From NCBI GenBank assembly GCA_945861435.1, contig CAMAUX010000004.1:1-64000 (forward strand): a stretch of DNA of 64,000 nt, read 5' to 3'. Below are positions 53,563-63,483 of this stretch, one piece after another. Numbering within the stretch: position 1 is the stretch's first letter; each line of letters begins with the position of its first letter. Under the pieces are notes generated by a model. That model saw nothing but the letters and a program-made list of their open reading frames with translations. It made no database searches and had not been told where the DNA came from. Origin of the DNA: Chthoniobacter flavus. Its GTDB lineage: Bacteria > Verrucomicrobiota > Verrucomicrobiia > Chthoniobacterales > Chthoniobacteraceae. A program made the translations under genes and the position numbers.

Positions 53563-54437
53563 GACTGCTGCGATCCCATGCAGGCATCGCCCCCTCGCTG
53601 AGCCCCTCCTTCGACAGACCAATCCGTTCTGCGCACAAAGTCCCCCACGTCACGCAGTGCCACGAGGTTCTCCACCGATGCCGATTGGTAGTCCCTACCA
53701 ATGGCACAGAGGGTGCCGCACGCGGCCACCCTAAAGAGGGCAAATCCCTGACATAGCAGCAGGTCAAGCAGGTCAGATCGCTTCGAAACCACTCCAATAG
53801 AACCCTCCAAACCCACCTCAAAATACACACACTCCACCGACCGGAGCAGCCTTCCGGCCCCGTCCAGAACCACCTTCTCATACCCCTCCACGTCCACCTT
53901 CAACAACTGCACCGGGGCAGGTTCCGTAAAGAATTCATCCAGACTCACCATCTCAACCTCCATATCGCCACCCACTGCCAGTACCTGATTCATGTCATCG
54001 GCACTCCGATCGGAGAAGGCCACCCTCCCGTGGCAGGCTCCCACGGCAAGGTTGTGCACAGTCACATTAGTCACTCCGTTGAGCTCAAGGTTCCCACCCA
54101 AATACCCGAAAATCCGCGGGTGCGGTTCAAAAGCATGGATATGACCTAGGGCCCCCACCCGAAGGGAGGCCGTAAGCGCCGTGTCACCTATGTTGGCCCC
54201 CACGTCGATCACGCGGTCGCCCTCCCGAAGATACGCCCGCAACAGTGACAACTCCCGCTCCCGGGCCCCCGGATTGATCCAGAGTGAATAAGATGCGTTC
54301 GAGGGAAAGAAGCGCAGCTGATATCCCTCCTGCTGAATTTTGAAAAACCTGCATAAACCCGACAGTCTCAGCAGACGTCCCAACACAAATCTCATCGGAC
54401 GCTCCTGACTGAGCAAGATTCGAAGGTAGTTCTTCAT
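53559..54437 (-). CDS. FkbM family methyltransferase
   Basis: 292 aa. AdoMet-binding motif VIDVGANIGDTALTASLR, then EPHPRIFGYLGGNLELNG and LLKVDVEGYEKVVLDGAG, all FkbM landmarks. FkbM enzymes methylate sugar or polyketide hydroxyls; here a glycan residue is likely. The ATG at 54437 is used, with an adjacent TTG upstream. A 133-bp gap before it may hold a promoter, since other neighbours overlap. Confidence 0.9.
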   Translation of the reverse strand: MKNYLRILLSQERPMRFVLGRLLRLSGLCRFFKIQQEGYQLRFFPSNASYSLWINPGARERELSLLRAYLREGDRVIDVGANIGDTALTASLRVGALGHIHAFEPHPRIFGYLGGNLELNGVTNVTVHNLAVGACHGRVAFSDRSADDMNQVLAVGGDMEVEMVSLDEFFTEPAPVQLLKVDVEGYEKVVLDGAGRLLRSVECVYFEVGLEGSIGVVSKRSDLLDLLLCQGFALFRVAACGTLCAIGRDYQSASVENLVALRDVGDFVRRTDWSVEGGAQRGGDACMGSQQS

Positions 54438-54570
54438 CAACGTGTAACCCCTACTTTCCGCCCCACATAGCTACAGATTCACCCCGCCTTGAACAAGCAC
54501 GCATATCGTCCCGGTGCAGTAAGTTGCACGCTTTCTGCCACCATTCACAAAACTGTCCGCCTGAACCTCA

Positions 54571-55569
54571 TTATCCGCTTTTTTCTGCACCACGACTCCG
54601 CGAACGGAAGGTCTGCTTGAAAATGCGTCTCATTGCAGACGTGCGCCCGAAGAAAAGCTGGAAACTCCCCCTGAAGGAAAACCGACGTAGTGCCCCAAGA
54701 AAGTTACTTAAACTCTCCAACACCCAAAACGTCATGCACGACCGGAAGGACTCCACCTCCGTCCGCCCACAAGTCTTCCAAAGGATTTGGTAACGGTTGA
54801 AGAGATCGTCTTCAGCCGCTGCCCTCGTTGAGACCCGTCCGCCACTCGCGTGAAAATGCGCAAGCCGCGCCGATGGACAGTATAGGAGAACCCCTGTGCG
54901 ACCCAACTTCAGCCCGAGGTCGACATCCTCGTTCACCGTTGATCGATGAAGAAAAAAATCCGAGAAGCCACCCGCTGCATCGTAAGCACTGCGCGCCACC
55001 ATGCTGTTACCGGCTCCAATCCACTCAATCCTACGAACCTGCCGCGTCTCGTCGGGAAAGCAAAAGCGCAGGAGCGGCCCCATGACACGCCCTTCCCACC
55101 CCTCCTTTTCCACACCCAATATCCAGCGCATATACCAGCGCCAGATTCGGGTTGGCCTCGACCAAGTTTGGTTCGTAAAGCCTGCCATGACAGCCACCGC
55201 GCCGGGATGCCCGTAAAGCGCTCGCTCCATCTCCGCCACACACTCGCGATCCAGCTCCACATCGTCATCAAGAAGCAGCAGCAACGTCCCGCGCGCCTGG
55301 GCAATCGCCGCCACGCGTTGCCGCACCGCATGCGGCGGATCCACCACAACTCGCTTGAGAAGCAATCCCTCGCGGCCCCACCGCGGGTCTTCCACCACAA
55401 GCCCCACGCCGGACCCACCGCTTCCGTCTGCAATAATCACCTCATCGACCCGTCGCGACTGCGCAACGAGGGAACACAGCAACCGGGTGAGCGACTCACA
55501 TCGGCCAATGGTCGGTACAATCGCGCTGATCACGCCCCCTCGCCCATTCACTGAATGTGCTCCGTCCAT
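54571..55569 (-). CDS. glycosyltransferase family 2 protein
   Basis: 332 aa. VISAIVPTIGRCESLTRLLCSL opens the GT-A domain. A DDD motif in LLLLDDDVELD binds the nucleotide-sugar metal, and NEDVDLGLKLGRTG is the acceptor/catalytic segment. The C-terminal part is basic and aromatic. The ATG at 55569 shares one base with the upstream stop (TGATG). Confidence 0.9.
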   Translation of the reverse strand: MDGAHSVNGRGGVISAIVPTIGRCESLTRLLCSLVAQSRRVDEVIIADGSGGSGVGLVVEDPRWGREGLLLKRVVVDPPHAVRQRVAAIAQARGTLLLLLDDDVELDRECVAEMERALYGHPGAVAVMAGFTNQTWSRPTRIWRWYMRWILGVEKEGWEGRVMGPLLRFCFPDETRQVRRIEWIGAGNSMVARSAYDAAGGFSDFFLHRSTVNEDVDLGLKLGRTGVLLYCPSARLAHFHASGGRVSTRAAAEDDLFNRYQILWKTCGRTEVESFRSCMTFWVLESLSNFLGALRRFSFRGSFQLFFGRTSAMRRIFKQTFRSRSRGAEKSG

Positions 55570-56756
55570 CACTTTGTACGATCTGCACACACCTTGGAGA
55601 AAAAGTTGGATGCAACCCCCCGGTGGTCAAATAGACGCGCTCCAACCTCCAACGCACGCCGGGCAAGCGCGCTGCGCCACTGCACATCCCGCAACCGTTC
55701 CAACGAGTGCGCGAGCGCCATCGATTCATTGCGATCCACCACCTCTCCAACTCCCGACTCGCCCCGCGCCCAGCGGACGGCAGAGCAGTCCTCCGGACCA
55801 AACATTAGCAAAGGCAATCCAGCCGCTGTGTAATCGGTAAGCTTGCTGGGAAATCCGAGCCGCATGTTAGCGGCTTCCCCGGGCTCGAAGGACATCGGAA
55901 CGAAAAGCACATCGACCTCCGAACGCAGGCGCTGAATCAGAACCGACGACTCCAGCATGCCCATCAACTGGATGTTGGGACCCACCAATCCAACTGCCCG
56001 AGCCTGCGCCGCGGTCAGAGGACCGTAAATCAGAAGTCGATCACCGGAAGTCGACAGCACCTCAGCCAGCAATCTAAGCGCATCCGCGTAACCGCTAGAG
56101 TTCACGCTGCCCGCGAATGCCACCGTCAGCGGCCCTCTGTCACGCATGGTCGCCTCACCGGGCCCCGCGAACTCTCCGACGCCTGCTGACCGCGACGGGT
56201 AAAGAACAGTCCCTTCCACCCCATAACGTGCCAAGTACTCGTCCCTCATCCATGGGCTCACACAGTGCCGAGACGCCGCCTGCCGGTACACACGCGAGAA
56301 CTCGTCCTCGAACCATCGCTCCATCACCTTAGGCACGGCTCCTACGCGAGGCAAATCGTCGTGACAGATCATATGAAGCGGAAGCCCCTCCGCTTCCGCG
56401 AATGCAGCCGCCGCAAGCCAATGAAACCCATGTGCGACAGTTATAACCGCATCTGGACAGAATCCATCGAGAAGCCCATGGATCTGCGACGCCCGACTGC
56501 GCGCAAGTAGAGCAAGCGCAGCTGAATAGCCGCTGTGAAACCGCGAGTTCAGGATGCGCCGCCGACCGGCCGACAGCCGACGATAGGCAACACCGGTAAG
56601 CCGGCGCGTCGCCTGCGATTCCGCGATGCTTGATTCCAGTATCAGAATCTTATCTGGCCGGTATCCTTCGAATAGTCGGTAAAGCAAAGCCGACCCATGG
56701 CAGGTGCTCTCCACGGGCACATCCCCCAGCATCAACAGCGATGGACACTCCCTCAT
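55569..56756 (-). CDS. GT-B type glycosyltransferase
   Basis: 395 aa. The N-terminal half has CPDAVITVAHGFHWLAAAAF and the acceptor side MICHDDLPRVG. The C-terminal half has LTVAFAGSVNSSGYADALRLL and GFPSKLTDYTAAGLPLLMFG, the donor-binding GT4-like pattern. No closer assignment is possible. The start overlaps the wecB stop by one base. Confidence 0.82.
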   Translation of the reverse strand: MRECPSLLMLGDVPVESTCHGSALLYRLFEGYRPDKILILESSIAESQATRRLTGVAYRRLSAGRRRILNSRFHSGYSAALALLARSRASQIHGLLDGFCPDAVITVAHGFHWLAAAAFAEAEGLPLHMICHDDLPRVGAVPKVMERWFEDEFSRVYRQAASRHCVSPWMRDEYLARYGVEGTVLYPSRSAGVGEFAGPGEATMRDRGPLTVAFAGSVNSSGYADALRLLAEVLSTSGDRLLIYGPLTAAQARAVGLVGPNIQLMGMLESSVLIQRLRSEVDVLFVPMSFEPGEAANMRLGFPSKLTDYTAAGLPLLMFGPEDCSAVRWARGESGVGEVVDRNESMALAHSLERLRDVQWRSALARRALEVGARLFDHRGVASNFFSKVCADRTK

Positions 56757-57901
56757 CACAGGGGCCGAGGCTCCAGACTGCCGCTCGTCGCCAGCAACTC
56801 GATGATCCGCCCCGCAGCTTTCCCATCTCCAAACGGATTGGAGGCACCCGCCATCTGTCTGTACCTGTCTGGCTCATTCAACAAACGGCTTACGGCTCCA
56901 ACGATGTTCGCAGTCCCAGTTCCGGTAAGGCACCCGCATCCGGCGTCGATGACCTCCGCCCGCTCGGTGGTCTCACGCATGATCACCACCGGTTTCCCAA
57001 AGCTTGGTGCCTCCTCCTGAATACCCCCAGAGTCGGTGAGTACGCAGTAGCTGCGCTTCAGCAGATAAACCAATGCCTCATATCCGAGCGGATCCACCAA
57101 ATAAATCCGCTCGCACCCTCCCAGCAGCTTTCTTACTGGAACACGCACGTTCGGATTGAGGTGCACCGGATAGACAACAACCACATCCGGGTGAGCACGC
57201 ACCAACTCCAGAACCGCCTGACAGATATCCTCCAACCCCTTTCCAAACGACTCCCGGCGATGGCTTGTCACAAGCAGAAGCCGCATCCCCTCAATCGCCC
57301 TGAGAAGATCCGTCCCGATTTCCAAAGGCGCCTCGCTCCCCAGCTGGCCGCTGATCCACAACAGCGCGTCCACCACCGTATTCCCCGTCACATGCACCGA
57401 CCCGGCGCTCACCCCCTCACTCACGAGGTTCTCCGATGCACGCACTGTCGGCGCAAAATGCAGGTCAGCCACCCGGCTGATCATGGTGCGGTTCACCTCC
57501 TCGGGAAATGGCGACCAACGGTCGTGCGTTCGCAACCCCGCCTCAACGTGTCCCACCCTCACCCGACGGTAAAACGCACACATGGCGCCCACCATCGCAG
57601 AAGTGGTGTCTCCCTGTACCAGCACCCAGTCCGGACGCGTTTCTGCCAACACAGCGTCCAAATCGGTGAACAGCCTGCCTGTGAGGCTCCCGAGCGAATG
57701 CGCTGCCGTCATCGCATCCAGTTGGACATCAATCCCCAGACCGAACCCAGAAAGTGCCTGATCCACCATCTCGCGATGCTGCCCCGTGGAAACCAGGACG
57801 CTCTCAAACGCCTCCGGGTGCGCCCGTAGCTCCCGCAACACAGGAGCAAGCTTGATCACCTCCGGGCGCGTACCCAGAACGGTCACGATGCGCTTACGCA
57901 T
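56756..57901 (-). CDS. wecB: UDP-N-acetylglucosamine 2-epimerase (non-hydrolysing)
   Basis: 381 aa. GTRPEVIKLAPVL at the N-terminus, VQGDTTSAMVGAMCAFY, VGHVEAGLRT, VTSHRRESFGKG and TDSGGIQEEAPSFGKPVV are canonical. It interconverts UDP-GlcNAc and UDP-ManNAc. With WecC two genes away it supplies UDP-ManNAcA for a capsule, O-antigen or ECA-like polymer. Confidence 0.95.
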   Translation of the reverse strand: MRKRIVTVLGTRPEVIKLAPVLRELRAHPEAFESVLVSTGQHREMVDQALSGFGLGIDVQLDAMTAAHSLGSLTGRLFTDLDAVLAETRPDWVLVQGDTTSAMVGAMCAFYRRVRVGHVEAGLRTHDRWSPFPEEVNRTMISRVADLHFAPTVRASENLVSEGVSAGSVHVTGNTVVDALLWISGQLGSEAPLEIGTDLLRAIEGMRLLLVTSHRRESFGKGLEDICQAVLELVRAHPDVVVVYPVHLNPNVRVPVRKLLGGCERIYLVDPLGYEALVYLLKRSYCVLTDSGGIQEEAPSFGKPVVIMRETTERAEVIDAGCGCLTGTGTANIVGAVSRLLNEPDRYRQMAGASNPFGDGKAAGRIIELLATSGSLEPRPL

Positions 57902-57931
57902 GGGATTATTTTCCAGGAGGACCGGCTTGGA

Positions 57932-58897
57932 TTACTGCACCTTGTACACCTCCCGCATCCACGCAATGGTGCGGCCAATCCCTTCCTCCAGATTCACCGT
58001 CGTGCGATGGTCCAGATCCCGCTTAGCCTTCGTGCAGTCCACCTCCTTTGCCCTCGTGGTCAGGATCTCCTCGGGTTCCACGCGCACGAGTTCCTCCCGC
58101 CGCCCCTCACGCCCGGAAAGCTTCAAAACCAGATCGGCCGCCTCCTCGATTGTGTGAAAGTCGAGTCCGCCAATATTGTACACCTCCCCTTCCTTGAAGT
58201 TGCCGCAGATGTTTCCAAGCGTGCGCGCCATGTCCGCGATGTAGGTGCTTGTGCGCCTGTAGCCTGAATACACCGTGATCGGCAGCCCGTGCAGGATCCT
58301 GTAGCAGAACATGCAGATCACCGAACGGTACGGGCTGTAGTATTCACCGGGGCCGTAGGTGTTGAAGAGACGCACCCTCACCGATCGCGTTCCAAACTGG
58401 GCCGCCGAGTTCTGCACCTGCATCTCATTGACCCACTTCGACATCGCGTAGTCGTTCATCTGCTTCACCTCCACCCTGTCCATTACATCCTCGCTCATGA
58501 CGCCATTGTAGTCCCCGTAGACCTCCGAAGAGGAGAAGTAGACAGCCTCGAACCCTTCTCGCTCCTGCATCCGGAGGAGGTTCTTCACACCCACTGCATT
58601 TGTGCGCCACACGTTCTCGTAATAGTCCTCGCCGTTCCACCGCCCGAACTCCGCCGCGAGGTGGTAAACACAGTCAAATCTCCTGCCCTTGGACGCATAC
58701 CCATTGGCCCATCCTCCACCTTTCCACAACCGCTCGACTTGGTGAAACTCCCCCACATCGCACCGCGCGTACTCGGGATCGTGGTGGTGACGCATGTCGG
58801 CCACGAACACCCGATGCCCACGGCTTCTTAGTTCGCTCACCAGATGCGTGCCGACAGCACCGAGGCCGCCTGTCACCAGAATGTTCTTTTCGCTCAT
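57932..58897 (-). CDS. NAD-dependent nucleotide-sugar epimerase/dehydratase (extended SDR)
   Basis: 321 aa. Rossmann motif VTGGLGAVGTHL; catalytic Ser in YFSSSEVYGDY and YxxxK in NDYAMSKWVNE. RVRLFNTYGPGEYYSPYRSVI is typical of dTDP/UDP-sugar epimerases and GlcA decarboxylases. The exact sugar is not clear. It lies between wecB (30 bp) and wecC (20 bp) in one transcript. Confidence 0.9.
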   Translation of the reverse strand: MSEKNILVTGGLGAVGTHLVSELRSRGHRVFVADMRHHHDPEYARCDVGEFHQVERLWKGGGWANGYASKGRRFDCVYHLAAEFGRWNGEDYYENVWRTNAVGVKNLLRMQEREGFEAVYFSSSEVYGDYNGVMSEDVMDRVEVKQMNDYAMSKWVNEMQVQNSAAQFGTRSVRVRLFNTYGPGEYYSPYRSVICMFCYRILHGLPITVYSGYRRTSTYIADMARTLGNICGNFKEGEVYNIGGLDFHTIEEAADLVLKLSGREGRREELVRVEPEEILTTRAKEVDCTKAKRDLDHRTTVNLEEGIGRTIAWMREVYKVQ

Positions 58898-58917
58898 GGT
58901 TGTGTTGTCGTCAGGGG

Positions 58918-60129
58918 TTACTCTTCAAAGAAAATAATACGGGCATGGCGCATCGCCTTCTCAATGGCCGCCCGCTTTTCATCCAACTCTGCACGAATCT
59001 CATCGTGGCAAACCAGAACCGCGATGAGATCCGCTCCTCGGGCAGCCTTCACCAGCGAAGGCCCCCGCAACTGCGCCACCAAGGGGTCGTAGTGCGCCAC
59101 CTCGTAGCCATCCCTGCGCAAAATCTCCACGATTTCCAAAGCGGGACTTTCCCTCATGTCCTCGCAGTTCCTTTTGTAAGTGGCCCCGAGCGCAACAATC
59201 CGCGGCTCCCGCACGTCAGAGACGGCGCGACGGATCTTTCCCGCTATATGCTCCGGCATCTCATCATTCACCATTCGCGCGGTGCTGATCAGGCGGGCAT
59301 TGTAAGGCGCAACCTCCTTCAGAAACCAAGGATCCACGGGAATGCAGTGCCCTCCCACCCCGATCCCGGGACTGAGAATTTTCACCCGTGGATGCTTGTT
59401 GGCAAAGCCAATCACCCTCCGCACGTCGGCCCCCAGATGCTCGCAGATCTGCGCAAACTCATTCGCCAGCGCGATGTTCACGTCCCGATAAGTGTTCTCC
59501 ATGAGCTTCGCCAACTCCGCCGACAGGTCATCGGTAAGGTGCAACTCTCCTTTCACAAAGCACCCGTAGACTTCCGCTGCGACGCGGGCTGATCGGGCAT
59601 CCATACCCCCGATGAGCCGATCATTATGCACGATCTCCTGAAAAATATCCCCCGGCAGAATCCGCTCCGGACAGTGCGCAACCAAGATATCCCGCGGCAC
59701 CTTGAACTTCGTACGCGTCTCGATGAACGTCTTCACCATCCGCCTGCATGTCATGGGCGGAACCGTGCTCTCAAGGATCACCAAATTCCCCCGCCGCAAG
59801 TGCGGCAGCACCGATGCAAGCGCCGCCTCCACAGGCCCCATGTCACACACCTTCTTGAGAGGATCTACCGGCGTGGGTACTGCAATGACAAACACGTCCC
59901 CCTCGCACGGCGTCTGACGAGCACTCAGATTGGCACGCACCACGGGATCCTCCAGAAGTGCCTGAAGCTCCTTCTCGTCGAGAAGCAGCGTGCGCTCATT
60001 GATCGCGCGAACAAGGTTCTTGTTGATGTCCACACCGACCACACTCAAGCCCGCCTTCGCCCACATCAGTGCGGCAGGCAACCCCACGTAGCCGGTCCCG
60101 ATCACGACGATCTTTTTAGTGGCTTTCAT
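58918..60129 (-). CDS. wecC: UDP-N-acetyl-D-mannosamine dehydrogenase-type nucleotide-sugar dehydrogenase
   Basis: 403 aa. NAD site VVIGTGYVGLPAALMWAKAG; the catalytic Cys lies in GVGGHCIPVDPWFL; AELAKLMENTYRDVNIALANE is the central helix. Four-electron oxidation of UDP-ManNAc to UDP-ManNAcA fits its partner wecB. UDP-Glc/GalNAc dehydrogenases are close alternatives. The 195 bp upstream, before the next gene's end, probably contain a promoter. Confidence 0.92.
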   Translation of the reverse strand: MKATKKIVVIGTGYVGLPAALMWAKAGLSVVGVDINKNLVRAINERTLLLDEKELQALLEDPVVRANLSARQTPCEGDVFVIAVPTPVDPLKKVCDMGPVEAALASVLPHLRRGNLVILESTVPPMTCRRMVKTFIETRTKFKVPRDILVAHCPERILPGDIFQEIVHNDRLIGGMDARSARVAAEVYGCFVKGELHLTDDLSAELAKLMENTYRDVNIALANEFAQICEHLGADVRRVIGFANKHPRVKILSPGIGVGGHCIPVDPWFLKEVAPYNARLISTARMVNDEMPEHIAGKIRRAVSDVREPRIVALGATYKRNCEDMRESPALEIVEILRRDGYEVAHYDPLVAQLRGPSLVKAARGADLIAVLVCHDEIRAELDEKRAAIEKAMRHARIIFFEE

Positions 60130-60324
60130 GCACGAAAATTATTCCCAAACAACAGGCTAACCCGCTCCATCTTGGGAGCCGATAACAAACTGTCCCTTGG
60201 ACGGCCCCCCAATCACCGGGACTCCATCACAATCCCGCGGAAAGAGACCCTGCTCACGCCACCCCGCGACACCATCCAACTCACACTGGTTTTTGAGGTG
60301 CACGCTCACTTCAAATTACGCCGA

Positions 60325-61575
60325 TCAACAGAGCCGCTTGTAGAGTTCCAAAAACTGCTTGGCTTGCATCTCGATCGTGAACTCACCCTCCACTTTTCGC
60401 CGCGCCGCATGTCGTAGATCCTCCGGTTTCGCGTGATCTAAAACCCATTGCATCCCCTCGGCGAGGTTCTCGATGGAAAAAGGCTCTGCAAGCCATCCGT
60501 TGCTCCGGTGCTCGATTGCATCGGGCATACCGCCCACCCTGAATGCCGCGCACGGCGTTCCGCACGAAAGCGCCTCTAGCACCGTGTTGGCCAGATTTTC
60601 CTGCCTCGACGGCGCCACAACCAGGTCGGCCGCATTGTAGATAAGGCAACGGTGAAGAGCGTCCTCCACGAATCCCATCGAGTGCACGGGCACGCCCATC
60701 CCTGCGCCTAGTTCTCCTTGGTCTGCGCCCAAGAGAACCACTGAGAAACTCGTGTTGTCCAAGGACTCCCGCAAAAAACGGATGGCATCAAAAAACAAGT
60801 CCACCCCCTTCCGGGGATGCCTCAAATGGGCTGCGGTAACGAGAATGAGTCGCCTATCCTGCGGTAACCCCAGCAATTCACGGCAGGTCGTCCTGTCCAG
60901 CGGCCTGAATAGCTGTGTATCGCAGCCCGTCTTGATCACGACCACCTCGCGACCTCCCAGAAGAGCGCTCTCGCGAACGCACCCTGCCAGCCACTCGCTG
61001 GGCGAGACCAGTGTCAGGCTCTTGATCCTCCCATAGACCCGCTTCTTGAACATCCAAGCAAAGCGACTGATATCAAAGCCACTCTCGCCGCGGGGGCGGT
61101 TGGATTCGGAGTATCCATCCCTGAATCGCCGATCGTCCCCGGTATAGTGCTCCACTCCAGTAAAAGCCCACATGTCCGGCAGCCGCCATACGATGGGCTT
61201 ACCCATGCACCGAAGCCGGCCCAGGGCCATGGTCATCGCGCCAATCCAATGCAACTGCACCACATCGCTCTCATCCGAACGAACAGCGGGTACTGGGTCG
61301 TATCCAAAAAAACCTGTCGATAGCGTGTCTTCCGCTCCCTCTTTCGCGGAGCGCAGCAGCATCTCCTCGCACCGCTGCTCCACCCCCCTCCACCGCCTTC
61401 TTAGAAATGATGTGTAGTCCAGCAACTCCACATGCGGCTCGGAACTTTCCCTGCGTGTCACCCAAAGCCTTGACCGCACTCCCAAGCGCATCAGGCCGGC
61501 ATGGATCCTTAGAGCCGCACCGGACGCGCCACCAGCGGCGTCGGAATTCGCAAACTGTGAAACACGCAGACTCAT
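60325..61575 (-). CDS. glycosyltransferase family 4 protein
   Basis: 416 aa. MSLRVSQFANSDAAGGASGAAL opens the acceptor domain of a GT-B enzyme. The donor domain has RLILVTAAHLRHPRKGVDLF, NAADLVVAPSRQENLANTVLEALSCG with the EX7E pair, and AFRVGGMPDAI. The ATG at 61575 overlaps the previous stop by 4 bp; an upstream extension is rejected. Confidence 0.9.
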   Translation of the reverse strand: MSLRVSQFANSDAAGGASGAALRIHAGLMRLGVRSRLWVTRRESSEPHVELLDYTSFLRRRWRGVEQRCEEMLLRSAKEGAEDTLSTGFFGYDPVPAVRSDESDVVQLHWIGAMTMALGRLRCMGKPIVWRLPDMWAFTGVEHYTGDDRRFRDGYSESNRPRGESGFDISRFAWMFKKRVYGRIKSLTLVSPSEWLAGCVRESALLGGREVVVIKTGCDTQLFRPLDRTTCRELLGLPQDRRLILVTAAHLRHPRKGVDLFFDAIRFLRESLDNTSFSVVLLGADQGELGAGMGVPVHSMGFVEDALHRCLIYNAADLVVAPSRQENLANTVLEALSCGTPCAAFRVGGMPDAIEHRSNGWLAEPFSIENLAEGMQWVLDHAKPEDLRHAARRKVEGEFTIEMQAKQFLELYKRLC

Positions 61576-62678
61576 CGCCGCTTCGAGAACAGCCTCCCCA
61601 CCCGCGAAAAAGCTGCGAAACATTTCCTGCGAACCTTCGGCATGTAATAGCTCTTGAACATGTGCCACCGGTATCGGTTGAGGAGCCGCAGGTAGCCCCC
61701 CACGTTGACTCCTGGCAAACGACGAACAGGCACATCCGCCGACCCCTCCGAAGCCTCCAAACTCTGCGACGGTAGAAGCGCCACACTCGCGCGGCCGCCG
61801 TCAAGAAGAGCGCGCCAAACCATCACATGATGGCGCGCATAATTCTCCCAAGTCCATCCGGAAACCGATTCAACCCTGCTCCCGCGCTCCCGGATCAATT
61901 CCCTAAAAACACCAAGCAGCTCCTCATAACTTGTGAACGGGTGCGTGATCCCGCCCGGGATGTCGAGGTGGAACCCTTGGGGCGTCACGATCGTTTTCAC
62001 CCCAGCCGCTAGTGCATCAAGCGTACCCAGAGACCCCTCGTCGAGCCCCAGATACAGGTAATAGTCGAACTCTCCAATCGCCTGCTTGATATGCTCGTAA
62101 TCGGCGATGCAATCATCCGTCCCGGCAACAACTCGCACCGATGCCCCGCCCGCCCTTAATTGCGCAGCGGTCTTCTCCCAGCCCTTGCCAAAAATCTCGA
62201 AGTGGAAGAACTCAAGGTTCAGCTCAGACGCCAGACGAGCAAGAAACCCCTCCCTCTTGCGCCCGTCAGGATAAAGGTTCGTCGTGATTCCCACGCGCAC
62301 CCGCCTCGGAGTGATGATGCCGTCGTGCGCCGGGGAAATGTAACAGAGCCCCTCCCTCGGCACCCCTTCCGCAATGAGCGCTCTGACCGTACCCCGCGAC
62401 ATGCAGACACCCAGATCCACATTACCCGCCAGGCGATCCCTGATCATCGTGACCTTCAACGGGTCATCCACATGAGTGATGAACATGGTGCTCACAGCCC
62501 CCTGCTCAGCCTCGGCAAAGTGAAACATCATGAAGTGGTTGATGTCGACCGCAGGAGACCATGAACTCCCCACCTCCGCCTCCACTCCCAATGCACAAAG
62601 GCTGTCGCAAAGCCGCCTCGCCATCTTCTCAATGATCCAACTCCTGCTCCGCTCATCCAGTACAATCCGACATCTCAT
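61572..62678 (-). CDS. glycosyltransferase-like protein of unknown specificity
   Basis: 368 aa from the ATG at 62678. The frame stays open for 130 codons upstream, but that part is Arg/Ser/Trp-rich and covers the methyltransferase gene, so it is a shadow. The C-terminal region (YEHIKQAIGEFDYYLYLGLD, EGSLGTLDALAAGVKTIVTP, QGFHLDIPGGITHPF) resembles GT-B donor domains. The N-terminal half has no familiar motif. Basic C-terminal tail (KVRRKCFAAFSRVGRLFSKRR) could touch the membrane. It is coupled to the next gene by a 4-bp overlap. Confidence 0.72.
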   Translation of the reverse strand: MRCRIVLDERSRSWIIEKMARRLCDSLCALGVEAEVGSSWSPAVDINHFMMFHFAEAEQGAVSTMFITHVDDPLKVTMIRDRLAGNVDLGVCMSRGTVRALIAEGVPREGLCYISPAHDGIITPRRVRVGITTNLYPDGRKREGFLARLASELNLEFFHFEIFGKGWEKTAAQLRAGGASVRVVAGTDDCIADYEHIKQAIGEFDYYLYLGLDEGSLGTLDALAAGVKTIVTPQGFHLDIPGGITHPFTSYEELLGVFRELIRERGSRVESVSGWTWENYARHHVMVWRALLDGGRASVALLPSQSLEASEGSADVPVRRLPGVNVGGYLRLLNRYRWHMFKSYYMPKVRRKCFAAFSRVGRLFSKRR

Positions 62679-62703
62679 CTTCAAGACCAGTGGAGAGATT
62701 GAG

Positions 62704-63483
62704 CTATCGAATCGCACGTTTGACCGCCGCAAAACAGACTGACCAAGTCTGGTCGGACGCCGGCCCGCCCCCCATCCACTCCTGCGTAAGAACCAAGTCG
62801 AACCCGGACTCAGCAAGGAGCATCTCCACCTCCGGTTCGAAGAGGTAGCGCATGACATGTGATTCCTGAAACTCGGAAAAAGAACCGGACTCCTTGTCCA
62901 CGCAGTGGATCGAATACCGCACCTCCACCGTGTTGCGGCTGAAGTCCATTTTCGGCTCGGCGATCCGGGTGATAGACACCCTCTCATCTTCCAAACGCCT
63001 GACGCGAACAGATGGCAACTGCGTGAGCACTGCCGGCCCATACCACGCGTCGAATACAAAAACTCCACCCGCGCAAAGGTGCCTCGACGCGCTGCTAAAC
63101 ATCCCCCTCAATCGCTCGTTGGAAGCCTGATAGGAAACGACGTGAAAAAGCGAAATCACGGAGTCGTATACACGCCCTGAATCATACGAAGTCACGTCGC
63201 CCACCGAGAATCCAATACTCCCGTTCCCGCCCGATCGCTCCATCCCTCTCTGTTGGGCCCGTTCCACCATTTCCGGGCTCTGATCCACTCCATGGACGTC
63301 GAATCCGGACGCACCCAAATGTTCAGCGTGCCTTCCTGTGCCGCATCCAAGCTCGAGAACACTCACCGCCTCCGGGCTGAACCGCCGGATCAGCGCCGAA
63401 ACATAGTCGGCCTCAGCCCCGTACTGTTTGCCCTGATAGAGGAGGTCGTAATACCGCGCGTAATCTTTCGCAAATACACTCAT
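62704..63483 (-). CDS. class I SAM-dependent methyltransferase
   Basis: 259 aa. SVLELGCGTGRHAEHLGASG is the AdoMet loop, VHGVDQSPEMVERAQQRGM the second strand, and VFVFDAWYGPAV the later Asp region. Substrate unknown; in a polysaccharide cluster it probably modifies a sugar or a biosynthetic intermediate. The ATG at 63483 overlaps the aminotransferase stop by 4 bp. Confidence 0.88.
   Translation of the reverse strand: MSVFAKDYARYYDLLYQGKQYGAEADYVSALIRRFSPEAVSVLELGCGTGRHAEHLGASGFDVHGVDQSPEMVERAQQRGMERSGGNGSIGFSVGDVTSYDSGRVYDSVISLFHVVSYQASNERLRGMFSSASRHLCAGGVFVFDAWYGPAVLTQLPSVRVRRLEDERVSITRIAEPKMDFSRNTVEVRYSIHCVDKESGSFSEFQESHVMRYLFEPEVEMLLAESGFDLVLTQEWMGGGPASDQTWSVCFAAVKRAIR

Noticed and set aside
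56630-57829. 399-codon plus-strand frame
   Set aside because: Lies across wecB and the neighbouring glycosyltransferase, both with canonical motifs on the minus strand.
62679-63068. N-terminal extension of the glycosyltransferase-like protein
   Set aside because: Overlaps the methyltransferase gene and has shadow-like composition.
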